This document shows, in pieces, positions 43,131 through 52,595 of a stretch of 64,000 nt of DNA. Below the pieces are notes generated by a model, which was not told the DNA's origin, searched no databases, and saw only the letters and a program-made list of their open reading frames with translations. How positions within the stretch are numbered: position 1 is the first letter of the stretch; every line of letters starts with the position of its first letter. Source of the DNA: Pseudomonadota bacterium (GTDB taxonomy: Bacteria > Pseudomonadota > Alphaproteobacteria > Caulobacterales > Caulobacteraceae); the NCBI GenBank assembly GCA_023428785.1, contig JAEYWU010000067.1, positions 1-64,000 on the forward strand, in the 5' to 3' direction. A program made the position numbers and the translations under genes.

Positions 43131-43673
43131 ATGAACATCCTAGGAGCCCTGCCGGCCGGACTGATCGGGATCGCCGAAGCGGCGAAACGCGCGCTGCCGC
43201 CCGTGCACCTGTGGAATCCCGACCATTGCGGCGAGATCGACATCGTCATTCGGGCCGACGGGGTGTGGATGCATGAGGGCTCGCCGATCGGCCGCAAGGA
43301 GCTGGTGCGGCTGTTCTCGACGGTGCTGCGGCTTGATCCCGACGGCTATCACCTGGTCACGCCGGTCGAGAAGCTGAGGATCCGGGTCGAGGACGCGCCG
43401 TTCCGGGCCATCGCCTGTGCGCGTCAGGGCGATGATCTGGTCTTCGTGACCGACGTCGGCGACGAGACAGTGGCCGGGCCCGACAACCCGATCCGGGTCG
43501 AGATCAACGAGGATGGAACGCCACGCCCCTATGTCCATGTGCGGCGCGGTCTGGAGGCCCGGATCGAGCGGGCCATCTTCTATGATCTGGTCGAGGCGGC
43601 CGAACGAAACGACGAGGGTGAGCTGGTTCTGCGGTCCGGCGGCGCCGACTTCGTGCTGGGGCGCGATACGTGA
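43131..43673 (+). CDS. DUF1285 family protein
   Basis: A 180-residue soluble protein of DUF1285. Typical features are the CGEIDIVIRADGVWMHEGSPIGR segment (about 25-45), the FSTVLRLDPDGYHLVTPVEKLRI segment and the IFYDLVEAA region near the C-terminus. Function is unknown, but DUF1285 commonly stands next to NUDIX and CCA-adding enzyme genes in alphaproteobacteria, exactly as here. Its stop overlaps the GTG start of the NUDIX gene (43670-43673). Confidence 0.88.
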   Translation: MNILGALPAGLIGIAEAAKRALPPVHLWNPDHCGEIDIVIRADGVWMHEGSPIGRKELVRLFSTVLRLDPDGYHLVTPVEKLRIRVEDAPFRAIACARQGDDLVFVTDVGDETVAGPDNPIRVEINEDGTPRPYVHVRRGLEARIERAIFYDLVEAAERNDEGELVLRSGGADFVLGRDT

Positions 43674-44317
43674 CGCCGACGCTGCTGGAAGAACGGCTGA
43701 GGTCCGTGCTGGACCCGATCGATTCCTGGTCGGAGGCGCAGGCGCCCGCGCGTTCGGACTATGACCTCAATCCGGAAATGCGGCCGGCCAGCCGGGTGCT
43801 GCGTCAGGCGGCCGTCCTGGTGCCGATCGTCGTGCGAGCCGAGGGCGCAACCGTGCTGCTAACCCGCCGGTCGGACACCTTGAACAGCCACACCGGACAG
43901 GTGGCGTTTCCCGGCGGCCGCCTCGACTCCGGCGAGACGGCGCTGCAGGCGGCGCTGCGAGAGGCGCACGAGGAGATCGGCCTGCTGCCCGAACGGCTGC
44001 GGCCCATCGGCCTGTCGGATTCGCATGAGACGGGGACCGGGTTCCGCGTGACGCCGGTGGTGGCGATGCTGGAGCCGCCGTTCGACCTGACGCTCAATCC
44101 AGACGAGGTCGCGGATGTCTTCGAGACTCCGTGGGACTTCCTGATGGACGAAGCCAATCACCGGCGCGAATCCATGATCTGGCAGGGGGCGGAACGGTTC
44201 TTCTGGGCGATGCCGTGGGATGACGCTGGGATCGAGCGCTACATCTGGGGCGCCACCGCCGGGATGATCCGGGCGCTGCGCACACGCTTCACGCGGGCCG
44301 ACGAGGACGCGGCATGA
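43670..44317 (+). CDS. NUDIX hydrolase, CoA pyrophosphatase type
   Basis: A 215-residue NUDIX protein. The Nudix box GRLDSGETALQAALREAHEEIGL (about 83-105) is complete with the RExxEExG core. The preceding FPGG and the RPxGxLSDSHETGTGFRVTPVVA segment match NudL-like CoA pyrophosphatases. It probably cleaves CoA or related diphosphates. It begins with GTG inside the DUF1285 stop and ends inside the start of the CCA gene, so three genes are translationally chained. Confidence 0.9.
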   Translation: MTPTLLEERLRSVLDPIDSWSEAQAPARSDYDLNPEMRPASRVLRQAAVLVPIVVRAEGATVLLTRRSDTLNSHTGQVAFPGGRLDSGETALQAALREAHEEIGLLPERLRPIGLSDSHETGTGFRVTPVVAMLEPPFDLTLNPDEVADVFETPWDFLMDEANHRRESMIWQGAERFFWAMPWDDAGIERYIWGATAGMIRALRTRFTRADEDAA

Positions 44318-45525
44318 CCCGGCTGGAGGGACAAGGGTGGCTGGAGGCGCCGGCTACGGTGGCCGTCATCGACGCGCTGGCATCGGCTGGCGGCGACGGC
44401 CGCTTCGTGGGCGGGTGCGTGCGTGACGCCCTGATTGGTCGCGCGGTCGCCGATATCGATATCGCCACGCCCCTGCCGCCCGAGGCCGTGGTGCGGGCCG
44501 TGACGCTGGCGGGTCTGAAGGCTGTGCCGACCGGAATCGAGCACGGCACCGTCACTGTGGTCAGCGGCGGGCGTCCGTTCGAGGTGACGACCCTGAGGCG
44601 CGATGTCTCGACCGACGGGCGACGCGCGACGGTGGCCTTTACCGAGGACTGGGCCGAGGACGCCGCGCGGCGCGATTTTCGCCTGAACGCCCTCTATGCG
44701 GACCGGCACGGTCAGGTCTTCGACCCGACGGGGCAGGGGGTCGATGACGCGCGGCAGGGGCTGATCATCTTCGTAGGCGAGCCCGAGCGGCGCATCCGCG
44801 AGGACTATCTGCGCATTCTGCGGTTTTTCCGGTTCCGGTCCTGGTTCGGGCGGGGCGCACCCGATGCAGCGGCGCTGACGGCGTGCTCCGACCTGAAGGA
44901 CGGGCTGAGGCAACTGTCGGCCGAGCGGGTCTCGACCGAGCTCCTGAAGCTGCTGGCCGCGCCGGACCCGAGGGATTCGGTCGCCCTCATGCAGGAGACG
45001 GGGGTCCTGCCGGTCATTCTTCCCTGGTGGCAGGACAGCGGCCTGTTCGAAGCCATGGCCGTCATCAGCCCGGACCCGATCCTGAGGCTTTCCAGCCTGT
45101 TGCCGACGGATGCCGAGACCGTGCGTCAGGCGGCGGAAGCCCTGAGGCTGTCCAACGCCCAGAAGAGCCGGCTGGTGGAGGCCTTGCCGGACAGCGAAGT
45201 CATCGTGCCGGACATGGGTGAGCGGGCCGCGCGTGCAGCGCTGTACCGGTTGGGCCGCCAGGCGTTTCGCGACCGGCTGGCGCGGGCTTGGGCGGCGGCG
45301 CCCAATCAGGGGGAGGCGGCACGCGCCCTGATGGCGACGGCTGATGGCTGGACCCGACCGGCCTTTCCGATCACCGGTGCGGACCTGAAGGCGGCGGGGA
45401 TCAGCCCGAGCCCGGCCATGGGGCGTATCCTGACGGATCTGGAAAGCTGGTGGGTGGCCGAGGATTTCCCCGATGTGGGGCTGGAGGGCCGTCTGGCGGC
45501 CCTGATCCAGGAGAGCCAGCCATGA
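44314..45525 (+). CDS. CCA tRNA nucleotidyltransferase / poly(A) polymerase family
   Basis: A 403-residue class II nucleotidyltransferase that adds or repairs CCA ends of tRNAs. The head domain has GGCVRDALIGRAVADIDIAT (about 31-50) with the Asp metal ligands, followed by the RRD-type motif TLRRDVSTDGR and the FRLNALYAD segment. The neck helix motif RIREDYLRILRFFRF (about 150-165) reads nucleotides. Most alphaproteobacterial copies are CCA-adding; poly(A) polymerase cannot be excluded by eye. Its ends overlap both neighbours. Confidence 0.92.
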   Translation: MTRLEGQGWLEAPATVAVIDALASAGGDGRFVGGCVRDALIGRAVADIDIATPLPPEAVVRAVTLAGLKAVPTGIEHGTVTVVSGGRPFEVTTLRRDVSTDGRRATVAFTEDWAEDAARRDFRLNALYADRHGQVFDPTGQGVDDARQGLIIFVGEPERRIREDYLRILRFFRFRSWFGRGAPDAAALTACSDLKDGLRQLSAERVSTELLKLLAAPDPRDSVALMQETGVLPVILPWWQDSGLFEAMAVISPDPILRLSSLLPTDAETVRQAAEALRLSNAQKSRLVEALPDSEVIVPDMGERAARAALYRLGRQAFRDRLARAWAAAPNQGEAARALMATADGWTRPAFPITGADLKAAGISPSPAMGRILTDLESWWVAEDFPDVGLEGRLAALIQESQP

Positions 45526-45923
45526 CCGAGGGATATTCCGGCAAGCCTCTGGCCGAGAAGCTGGGCGTGCGTGACGGCGACACTCTGGCCGTGATGGACG
45601 CACCTACTGCCTATGCGTCGTGGGTCGAGCCGCTGCCGACGGGGGCGACGCTGATCGACGGACCGGACCCCGAGGCGCGCATCCTGCACCTGTTTGTGCG
45701 CAATCGGGCCGACCTGGAGCACAAGATGCACGCGGCCTTCGGGCATCGGCCCGAGAGCGGCATGGTCTGGGTCAGCTGGCCCAAGAAGAGCTCAAAGCTG
45801 TTCGAGGACCTGACCGAAGACGGCTTGCGTGAGGTGATCCTGCCGACCGGCTGGGTGGACGTGAAGGTCTGCGCGGTGGATGCCGACTGGTCAGGCCTGA
45901 AGTTTGTGAGGAGACGAGCTTGA
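45522..45923 (+). CDS. DUF3052 family protein
   Basis: A 133-residue conserved protein of DUF3052. It begins GYSGKPLAEKLGVRDGD and contains HLFVRNRADLEHKMHAAF and MVWVSWPKKSSK (about 85-96), which are family marks. It is small and soluble. ATG 45522 overlaps the CCA gene stop, and its stop overlaps the TTG start of the amidotransferase gene (TTGA, 45920-45923). Function is unknown. Confidence 0.85.
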   Translation: MTEGYSGKPLAEKLGVRDGDTLAVMDAPTAYASWVEPLPTGATLIDGPDPEARILHLFVRNRADLEHKMHAAFGHRPESGMVWVSWPKKSSKLFEDLTEDGLREVILPTGWVDVKVCAVDADWSGLKFVRRRA

Positions 45924-46633
45924 AGATCGCGATCCTGAAGACGGGCGCGCCGCCGCCGGAGCTGGAGGCGCGCTTCGGCGGCTATCCGGAAATGATGCAG
46001 GCGCTGATCGGCGAGGATCATGCCTATGAGGTTTTCGATGTGCGCGAGGGGCCCTTGCCGGACCATGGAGCGCACCACGGGGTGATCGTCACCGGCTCGC
46101 CGTCGGGCGTCTATGACGGGGACGCGTGGATCGCGGAGCTGAAGATGTGGCTGGTCGGGGCGCTGGGGCGCTGTCGGATGGTCGGTATCTGCTTCGGGCA
46201 TCAGGTGATGGCCTCGGCCTTCGGCGGCGAGGTGCGCAAGTCCGAGAAGGGTTGGGGGATTGGCCTGCACGAGCACGAAGTGGTGGCCGGTCACGACTGG
46301 ATGGAACCGCCGGCGGAGAGCCTGCGGTTGCCGGTCTCGCATCAGGATCAGGTGGTCTATCGGGGCCAGTCGACCTTCGTGACCCTGTCGAGTGAGTTCT
46401 GTCCCTATGCCGGTCTGAGCTACGGCGCGGACGCCATGAGCTTCCAGGGACACCCTGAGTTCACGCCCGAGTTCGCCCAGGCCCTGATCGAGGCGCGGCG
46501 GGGGACGCGATATGCCGACGCCTTCGCGGACGCGGCGATCGCCAGCCTGGATGAGGACAACGACCGCGAGGTGGCGGCGGAGTGGATTCGCACCTTCCTA
46601 GCCATGCCGGTGACTGGCGAAGGGCGGATCTAG
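45920..46633 (+). CDS. Class I glutamine amidotransferase (GMP synthase-like)
   Basis: A 237-residue stand-alone amidotransferase. The nucleophile Cys is in MVGICFGHQ (about 93-101) and the His-Glu pair in [11 protein letters not shown] (about 175). The oxyanion region [11 protein letters not shown] is present. No synthase partner is adjacent, so it may hydrolyse gamma-glutamyl substrates such as gamma-glutamyl-putrescine instead. It starts with TTG coupled to DUF3052 and ends in a CTAG shared with hemF. Confidence 0.9.
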   Translation: MKIAILKTGAPPPELEARFGGYPEMMQALIGEDHAYEVFDVREGPLPDHGAHHGVIVTGSPSGVYDGDAWIAELKMWLVGALGRCRMVGICFGHQVMASAFGGEVRKSEKGWGIGLHEHEVVAGHDWMEPPAESLRLPVSHQDQVVYRGQSTFVTLSSEFCPYAGLSYGADAMSFQGHPEFTPEFAQALIEARRGTRYADAFADAAIASLDEDNDREVAAEWIRTFLAMPVTGEGRI

Positions 46634-47505
46634 GGCCACTTCACCTCGGGCGGCATGGAGCTGAGGATGGAGTCCACATTGCCACCCGTTTTGAGGCCGA
46701 ACATCGTGCCGCGGTCGTAGAGCAGATTGAACTCGACATAGCGGCCGCGGCGGATCAGTTGCTCGTCGCGCTCGGCGGGGGTCCAGGGCTGGGCCATGCG
46801 GCCGCGCACGATGGCCGTGTAGCTGTTCAGGAAAGCCATGCCGACGTCGCGGGTGAAGCCGAAGTCGCGGGCGAAGTCGCCACTGTCGTGGTGGTCGTAG
46901 AAGATGCCGCCGATACCGCGCGGCTCGTTGCGGTGGGGCAGGAAGAAATACTCGTCGCACCAGGCTTTGTACTTCGCATGCCAGGCCGGGTCGTGGGCGT
47001 CGCAGGCGGCCTGCATGGCGGCGTGAAAGGCGACGGCGTCGGGATTGTCCTGGGTGCGCTGGGCGTTCAGGACCGGCGTCAAGTCGCCGCCGCCGCCGAA
47101 CCAGCTCTTCGTCGTCGAGATCAGCCGCGTGTTCATATGGGCGGCCGGGACGTGCGGGTTGCGCGGATGGATGATCACGCTGACGCCTGTGGCGTGGAAA
47201 CGCGGGTCCTCATCGGCGCCGGGGACGTTCTTGGCGAACTCGGGCGAGAACTCGCCCCAGACCGTCGAGACATGGACGCCGGCCTTTTCGAAGACACGGC
47301 CGCGCAGCATGGAGGCGATACCGCCGCCGCCGTCGCCGTCGCGCTTCCAGGGCGTGCGTTCGAAGCGGCACGCAGCGCCGGGATAGAGGGCGGGATCAGC
47401 GGCATCCTCGATGGCCTCGAGCGCCTCGCAGAGCTGGTCGCGGAAGGTCTCGAACCAGGCGCGGGCGATTTCCTGGCGTTCGGGAAGGTCGAGGTCGAGG
47501 GTCAT
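46630..47505 (-). CDS. hemF: Oxygen-dependent coproporphyrinogen III oxidase
   Basis: Decarboxylates coproporphyrinogen III to protoporphyrinogen IX using O2, in heme synthesis. The 291-residue product shows [20 protein letters not shown] (about 45-65), [22 protein letters not shown] (about 108-128), [11 protein letters not shown] and the C-terminal [17 protein letters not shown] 47505 ([15 protein letters not shown]) is chosen; ATG 47523 would add six residues. It is the aerobic enzyme; a HemN is not in the window. Its stop shares CTAG with the amidotransferase. Confidence 0.95.
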   Translation of the reverse strand: MTLDLDLPERQEIARAWFETFRDQLCEALEAIEDAADPALYPGAACRFERTPWKRDGDGGGGIASMLRGRVFEKAGVHVSTVWGEFSPEFAKNVPGADEDPRFHATGVSVIIHPRNPHVPAAHMNTRLISTTKSWFGGGGDLTPVLNAQRTQDNPDAVAFHAAMQAACDAHDPAWHAKYKAWCDEYFFLPHRNEPRGIGGIFYDHHDSGDFARDFGFTRDVGMAFLNSYTAIVRGRMAQPWTPAERDEQLIRRGRYVEFNLLYDRGTMFGLKTGGNVDSILSSMPPEVKWP

Positions 47506-47745
47506 GGGCGGGGCTTCAAGCATAGGGGAGAGGCCGCGTCACCTCCGGGCGGTCACGGAGGTGGCTGGAGCGGACGATCGGGACTCCGAAAACACCGTCC
47601 ACCTCGTCCGGGCAATAGGACCCGGCGGTTTGCATCGGGCGATGATGAAGGACGGGCGGCGTGCGGGCGCGAAAGGGCCGCGCGCCCAGGCGTTTCGCTG
47701 AGCACGCAAGGCGGCTAGTGTCTTTTCGAACGGGGAAATTCTCTC

Positions 47746-49002
47746 ATGACTCGCTTGCTCGCGCTCAGCGCCGCCATCGCCGCCTTCGCAGTACCCGCCG
47801 CCGCCCAGGACGAAGCGGCGCGGGTGAGGGCGGTGCTGGAGGCCACGCCCCTGATCGACGGGCATAACGATCTGCCGTGGCAGGTAGCGAGCCGGTGGGG
47901 CGGCGATGCGCGCCAGCTGGACCTGACGCAGGACCTGACGCAGCTGGAACCGCGGATGCACACCGACATCGCCCGGCTGCGCGCCGGCGGGGTCGGGGGG
48001 CAGTTCTGGTCGGTCTATGTGCCGGCCTCGATGGAGGGGCCCGAGGCCGCCGCCCAGGTGATGCGGCAGATCGATCTGGTGCGAGAACTGGTCCGGCGTC
48101 ATCCCGACACCTTCGCCATGGCCTATACGGCCGACGACATCGAGCGGGCCCATCGGGAAGGGCGGATCGCCTCGCTGATCGGCATGGAGGGCGGCAACGC
48201 CCTGGACAATTCGCTGGGGGTGCTTCGGTCCTTCTATGAGCTGGGCGCCCGCTACATCACCCTGACCCATTCGGCGAACCTGGACTGGGCCGACGCCTCG
48301 ACGGATACGGCGGTCCATGACGGCCTGACGCCGTTTGGGGTGGCGGTGGTGCGCGAGATGAACCGGCTGGGGATGCTGGTGGACATTTCGCACGTCTCCG
48401 AAGCGACGATGAACGACGTGCTGGACGCGACACGCGCGCCGGTGATCTTTTCGCACTCATCGGCCTTCGCCCTGGCCGACACGCCCCGCAATGTGCCCGA
48501 CGCGGTGCTGCGGCGGGTGACGGAGAACGGCGGGGTGGTGATGGTCACCTTCGTGCCGAGCTTCATCTCGCAGGAAATCAGGGACTGGAGCCGCCAGCGG
48601 GCCGCCGAAGGCGAACGACTGGCCGCGACGGGTCTCGATGAAGCCGGGGTGGCTGCAGGCCTGACAGCGTGGGCCGCCGATCATCCGGCGCCGGTCGCGA
48701 CCCTGAGCCAGGTCGCGGACCATATCGAGCACATCCGTGATGTCGCCGGGATCGACCATGTCGGTATCGGCGGGGACTTCGACGGCATCGAATCGACGGT
48801 CGAGGGGCTGGACGGGGTCGAGGACTATCCGGCGCTGCTGGAAGAGCTGGCGCGGCGGGGCTGGTCCGATGAGGACATGGCCAAGCTGGCCGGCGGCAAC
48901 GTCCTGAGGGTCATGCGCCGGGTCGAGGCCGTCGCGGCGGAGCTGGCCGACGAGCCCGCCAACTATGCGACCCTCGCCGAACTGGACGGTTTGGCCGAGT
49001 AG
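47746..49002 (+). CDS. Membrane dipeptidase, M19 family (exported)
   Basis: A 418-residue exported metallopeptidase. A signal peptide (MTRLLALSAAIAAFAVPAAAQ) precedes the M19 amidohydrolase barrel. The metal-binding start LIDGHNDLPWQ (about 35), EGGNALDNSLG with the metal Glu (about 148), LVDISHVSEATM and FSHSSAFAL (about 225-240), and GIGGDFDGIE (about 340) are all present. It probably acts on dipeptides in the periplasm. A 241-base spacer separates it from hemF; it has no operon partner. Confidence 0.92.
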   Translation: MTRLLALSAAIAAFAVPAAAQDEAARVRAVLEATPLIDGHNDLPWQVASRWGGDARQLDLTQDLTQLEPRMHTDIARLRAGGVGGQFWSVYVPASMEGPEAAAQVMRQIDLVRELVRRHPDTFAMAYTADDIERAHREGRIASLIGMEGGNALDNSLGVLRSFYELGARYITLTHSANLDWADASTDTAVHDGLTPFGVAVVREMNRLGMLVDISHVSEATMNDVLDATRAPVIFSHSSAFALADTPRNVPDAVLRRVTENGGVVMVTFVPSFISQEIRDWSRQRAAEGERLAATGLDEAGVAAGLTAWAADHPAPVATLSQVADHIEHIRDVAGIDHVGIGGDFDGIESTVEGLDGVEDYPALLEELARRGWSDEDMAKLAGGNVLRVMRRVEAVAAELADEPANYATLAELDGLAE

Positions 49003-49068
49003 TTGAGAGCTGGTCGCAACTGGAACGCCGGTCTGTCGTCATGGCGCCGCTTTCGGACGATTGCCCGG

Positions 49069-49097
49069 TTGAAAAAGCAGCGGGCGGGCTCTAATCC
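49069..49097 (+). promoter_or_regulatory. Promoter of the petABC operon
   Basis: TTGAAA (49069-49074), 17 bases, then TAATCC (49092-49097). The -35 is five of six and the sequence around the -10 reads GCTCTAATCC, close to the Caulobacter-type element. It lies 75 bases before the GTG start of petA, the first gene of the bc1 operon. Confidence 0.6.
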
Positions 49098-49172
49098 CGG
49101 TCCCACTTGTGGCTATTTGCGGCGGCGAGGATGCGTGCGCGTGTCCGGCCGTCCCTTGCGAAGGTGGGCTCT

Positions 49173-49709
49173 GTGACCGAACAGGTCGTTCACGACGGCG
49201 GCGGCGATCCGAATCGTCGCGACTTCATTCACATCGCGGCCGGTGCGGCCGCGGTCGGCGCGGGGGCTGCCTGCCTCTGGCCGCTGATCAACCAGATGAA
49301 CCCGGCGGCCGACACCGTCGCGCTCTCGTCGATCGAATTCGACCTGACCAAGGTGGCCGAGGGCTCCCAGGTGGTGGTTCGCTGGCAGGGCAAGCCGGTG
49401 TTCGTGCGCTACCGCACCGCCGAGGAGATCCAGGAAGCGGAACAGACCCCGCTTTCGGCCCTGAAGGACCCCCAGACCGACGAAGATCGCGTCAAGGCCG
49501 GCCACGAGCAGTATCTGGTCGTCGTCGGCTCGTGCACGCACCTCGGTTGCGTGCCGACCTTCGGCACTGGCGACTTCGGCGGCTGGTTCTGCCCCTGCCA
49601 CGGTTCGCACTACGACACCTCGGGACGCATTCGTAAGGGCCCGGCGCCGCTGAACCTAGTGGTGCCCGAGTACGAATACCTGTCCGACACTTCCATCCGG
49701 ATCGGCTGA
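49173..49709 (+). CDS. petA: Ubiquinol-cytochrome c reductase iron-sulfur subunit (Rieske)
   Basis: The 2Fe-2S subunit of the bc1 complex. The 178-residue protein starts at GTG 49173 (GAAGGTGG upstream). It has a twin-arginine-type N-terminus ([21 protein letters not shown]) that also forms the membrane anchor, and the Rieske cluster motifs CTHLGC and CPCHGS (about 125-150). The frame is open back to 49107, but those residues have no family character. It is followed by petB 8 bases later and then petC. Confidence 0.95.
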   Translation: MTEQVVHDGGGDPNRRDFIHIAAGAAAVGAGAACLWPLINQMNPAADTVALSSIEFDLTKVAEGSQVVVRWQGKPVFVRYRTAEEIQEAEQTPLSALKDPQTDEDRVKAGHEQYLVVVGSCTHLGCVPTFGTGDFGGWFCPCHGSHYDTSGRIRKGPAPLNLVVPEYEYLSDTSIRIG

Positions 49710-49717
49710 GGTCAGAA

Positions 49718-51022
49718 ATGAGCGATCACGAATCGACCTATGTGCCGAAGACCGGCATTGAGAAGTGGCTGGACTCGCGCCTGCCCATCGTTCGCTTCGG
49801 CATGGACTACATGTCGCTGCCGACCCCGCGGAACCTGAACTACTGGTGGACCTTCGGCGCCATCCTGACGCTGTGCCTGGCGACGCAGATCGTCACCGGC
49901 ATCGTGCTGGCGATGCACTACACGCCCAACACCGCATTCGCCTTTGACTCGGTCGAGCGCATCATGCGCGACGTGCCGGGCGGCTGGCTGATCCGCTACG
50001 TCCACGCCAACGGCGCGTCGATGTTCTTCATCGCCGTCTACATCCACATGTTCCGCGGTCTCTACTACGGCTCGTACAAGCAGCCGCGTGAGATGATCTG
50101 GATCCTGGGCTGCGTGATCTTCTTCCTGCTGATCGCCACGGCCTTCCTGGGCTACGTCCTGCCGTGGGGACAGATGTCCTACTGGGGCGCCGAGGTCATC
50201 ACCAACCTGATCGGGGCCATCCCGGTGGTCGGCGAGCCGATCCTGATCTGGCTGCGTGGCGGTCCCGCGATCGACAATGCGACCCTGAACCGCTTCTTCT
50301 CGCTGCACTACCTGCTGCCGTTCGCCATCGCCGGCGTCGTGTTCCTGCACCTGTGGGCCCTGCACCACGCCGGTCAGAACAACCCGGTCGGCATCCTGCT
50401 GCCCAAGGAGACCCGCGCCAAGGACACCCTGCCGTTCCACCCGTACTTCACGGTCAAGGACGGCTTCGCGATCATCCTGTTCCTGATGCTGTTCGCGGTC
50501 TTCGTGTTCTTCAACCCGAACGCGCTCGGCCACGCCGACAACTACATCGAGGCCAACCCGCTGCAGACCCCGGCGCACATCGTGCCCGAGTGGTACATGC
50601 TGCCCTTCTACGCGATCCTGCGCGCCATCCCCGACAAGTTCGGCGGCGTGGTGGCGATGTTCGCGGCGATCGGCGTGCTGTTCGTTCTGCCGTGGCTGGA
50701 CACCTCGCGGGTCCGCTCGATGCGCTATCGCCCGACCATGAAGTCGCTCTTCATCGTCTTCGTGGTGGTGTGCCTTGGCCTCGGCTGGTGTGGCGCCCAG
50801 CTGCCCGACGCCAACGTCATCCCCGGCATCGGCGGCGGCTTCACCCTCTTCGACGGCGACATCAACACGTACCTGTGGCTGACGCGCGTCCTGACCGCCT
50901 ACTACTTCGTCTTCTTCCTGGTCCTGATGCCGCTCGTCGGGCTGAAGGAGAAACCCCTGCCGGTACCGGCGTCCATCTCCGAGCCGGTCCTGTCCGGCTC
51001 CGAAGCCGAACAGAAGGGCTGA
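49718..51022 (+). CDS. petB: Cytochrome b of the bc1 complex
   Basis: The 434-residue heme b subunit that oxidises ubiquinol and reduces quinone. It contains eight membrane helices; the four heme-ligating His lie in helices II and IV ([38 protein letters not shown]). The Qo-site PEWY motif is present at about 287. The C-terminal part continues to three more helices, as in the full-length bacterial form, not a split b6/subunit IV. It lies between petA and petC in one operon. Confidence 0.97.
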   Translation: MSDHESTYVPKTGIEKWLDSRLPIVRFGMDYMSLPTPRNLNYWWTFGAILTLCLATQIVTGIVLAMHYTPNTAFAFDSVERIMRDVPGGWLIRYVHANGASMFFIAVYIHMFRGLYYGSYKQPREMIWILGCVIFFLLIATAFLGYVLPWGQMSYWGAEVITNLIGAIPVVGEPILIWLRGGPAIDNATLNRFFSLHYLLPFAIAGVVFLHLWALHHAGQNNPVGILLPKETRAKDTLPFHPYFTVKDGFAIILFLMLFAVFVFFNPNALGHADNYIEANPLQTPAHIVPEWYMLPFYAILRAIPDKFGGVVAMFAAIGVLFVLPWLDTSRVRSMRYRPTMKSLFIVFVVVCLGLGWCGAQLPDANVIPGIGGGFTLFDGDINTYLWLTRVLTAYYFVFFLVLMPLVGLKEKPLPVPASISEPVLSGSEAEQKG

Positions 51023-51028
51023 GCCGCG

Positions 51029-51889
51029 ATGATCACCACGCTTTCCAAGCGCGTCGCCGCCGGCCTCTTCGCCGCCGCCGCCGTGTTGGGGGCCGGCGCG
51101 GCCTCGGCCGAGGGCGGGGCCCTGCACCCGCGCAACGTCAACTTCTCGTTCGAGGGACCGCTGGGTTCGTTCGACCAGGGCCAGCTGCAGCGCGGCTACC
51201 GGGTCTATGAACAGGTCTGCGCGGCCTGCCACTCGATGAACCTGATGGCCTACCGGATGCTCGGTCAGGAGGGCGGCCCGTTCTACGACGAGCACTATCC
51301 CGACGCGGCCCGCAATCCGTACGTCGCAGCCATCGCCGCCCAGATCGAGGTGCCGGACACGGACACCGAGACCGGTGAAGCGATCATGCGCGCGGCCACT
51401 CCGGCCGACACCTTCCGCAGCCCGTTCCCGAACGCGACGGCCGCCGCCTTCGCAAACGGCGGCGCCGCGCCGCCGGACCTGTCGGTGATCACCAAAGCCC
51501 GGCATGGCGGTGCGGAATATGTCTATTCGCTGCTGACCGGCTACCAGGAGGCTCCGGCCGGCCTGCGCATCGGCCCGGGCCAGCACTACAACCCCTATAT
51601 GAACGGCGACATGAGCCCGTTCTGGGAAGGTGACGAGCATCACGTCCCGCCGGGCGGCTTCATCGCCATGGCCCCGCCGCTGATCGACGGCGCGGTGACC
51701 TATGACGACGGCACCGAGGCCTCTGTCGACCAGATGGCGCAGGACGTCGCGGCCTTCCTGGCGTGGGCTTCGGACCCGCATCAGGTCGAGCGTAAGCGGA
51801 CGGGCTTTGCGGTGCTGATCTATCTGCTGCTGTTCGCGGTGATCACCTGGTTCAGCTATCGCCGTATCTGGCGAGGCGTGGGCCACTAG
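51029..51889 (+). CDS. petC: Cytochrome c1 of the bc1 complex
   Basis: The 286-residue heme c subunit that passes electrons to cytochrome c. A cleavable signal peptide (AAGLFAAAAVLGAGAASAEG) is followed by the heme site CAACHS (about 67-72). A C-terminal membrane anchor (about 255-275, VLIYLLLFAVITWF) keeps it in the inner membrane. The sixth ligand Met is probably in the NPYMNGDMSPFW region near residue 190. It is followed by a terminator within 30 bases. Confidence 0.96.
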   Translation: MITTLSKRVAAGLFAAAAVLGAGAASAEGGALHPRNVNFSFEGPLGSFDQGQLQRGYRVYEQVCAACHSMNLMAYRMLGQEGGPFYDEHYPDAARNPYVAAIAAQIEVPDTDTETGEAIMRAATPADTFRSPFPNATAAAFANGGAAPPDLSVITKARHGGAEYVYSLLTGYQEAPAGLRIGPGQHYNPYMNGDMSPFWEGDEHHVPPGGFIAMAPPLIDGAVTYDDGTEASVDQMAQDVAAFLAWASDPHQVERKRTGFAVLIYLLLFAVITWFSYRRIWRGVGH

Positions 51890-51913
51890 GCCGATCCCGG
51901 ACCGAAAAACGAG

Positions 51914-51947
51914 AACGCCCGGCCGTTGCGCCGGGCGTTTTCAATTT
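51914..51947 (+). terminator. Terminator of the petABC operon
   Basis: AACGCCCGGC (51914-51923) pairs with GCCGGGCGTT (51930-51939) around CGTTGC, followed by TTCAATTT. A 10-base-pair stem with a T-rich tail just after the petC stop. Confidence 0.85.
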
Positions 51948-51955
51948 CAGACGTA

Positions 51956-51985
51956 TTGACGATATCGCGAAGTGCTTTGTATGAT
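51956..51985 (+). promoter_or_regulatory. Vegetative promoter of the DUF1579-like gene
   Basis: TTGACG (51956-51961), 18 bases, then TATGAT (51980-51985), the best consensus promoter in the window. CGATATCG, an 8-base palindrome, lies at 51960-51967 on the -35 element and could be an operator. GGGAGG is the ribosome site before ATG 52007. The segment is AT-rich against its surroundings. Confidence 0.7.
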
Positions 51986-52006
51986 AAAGTACGTCGGGAG
52001 GCTCTC

Positions 52007-52591
52007 ATGCGTGTTCTCTTCAAAACCCTGATCTCGGCCGCAGCGGCCTTGGCGTTGCTGGCGCCGGTCGCCGCATCGGCCCAGGAGCAGATGCCGGCCG
52101 GCAGCGACGAGCAGCGGGCGGCCATGGACGCCCTGTCCTTCATGGACGGGGAATGGCGGGGGCAGGCGACCTCCTACGGTCCGGGCGGAGTGCGCACCGA
52201 CCTGATCCAAACCGAACGGGTCGGCCCCTTCCTGGGCGGCTCGGTTCGCGTGGTGGAGGGCAGGGGCTATGACGCCGAGGGCGCCACGGCCTTCAACGCC
52301 CTGGGCGTGATCTCATGGAACGACGCCGAGGACCGCTATGAGTTCTCGGCCTGGGCCAATGGTCGACAGGGAAACTACCGGTTCGAACGCACCGAGACCG
52401 GCTTCACCTGGGAAGTCCCGGCCGGACCAGGCGCGGTGATCCGCTATGTCGCCACCATCCAGGACGGGGTCTGGCACGAGGTTGGCGACTATGTCCGCGA
52501 GGGCGGCCAGCCGCTGCGCTTCATCGAGATGACCCTGCACCGCATCGGCGACAGCGACTGGCCGGGCGAGGGGAGCGTCGCGCCCCGCTGA
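52007..52591 (+). CDS. Secreted DUF1579-like protein
   Basis: A 194-residue exported protein with a signal peptide (MRVLFKTLISAAAALALLAPVAASAQ). The body reads as a small beta-barrel: FMDGEWRGQATSYGPGG, then alternating strands with Tyr and Arg, and IEMTLHRI near the C-terminus. This resembles DUF1579 and related lipid-binding barrel families, but the match is only moderate. It has its own promoter and stands alone between petABC and the amine oxidase gene on the other strand. Substrate is unknown. Confidence 0.65.
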   Translation: MRVLFKTLISAAAALALLAPVAASAQEQMPAGSDEQRAAMDALSFMDGEWRGQATSYGPGGVRTDLIQTERVGPFLGGSVRVVEGRGYDAEGATAFNALGVISWNDAEDRYEFSAWANGRQGNYRFERTETGFTWEVPAGPGAVIRYVATIQDGVWHEVGDYVREGGQPLRFIEMTLHRIGDSDWPGEGSVAPR

Positions 52592-52595
52592 GGCT

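Noticed and set aside
47541..47562. Hairpin ACCTCCG / CGGAGGT upstream of hemF as an iron or heme riboswitch
   Set aside because: Only a 7-base stem with no further conserved structure; insufficient to claim regulation.
47411..47701. 96-codon plus-strand frame across the hemF start and the following spacer
   Set aside because: It covers the start of hemF on the opposite strand and has Arg/Ser-biased composition.
49712..51886. 724-codon minus-strand frame opposite petB and petC
   Set aside because: It exactly mirrors the bc1 genes in codon register, is extremely rich in His, Arg and Gln, and has no protein fold signs.
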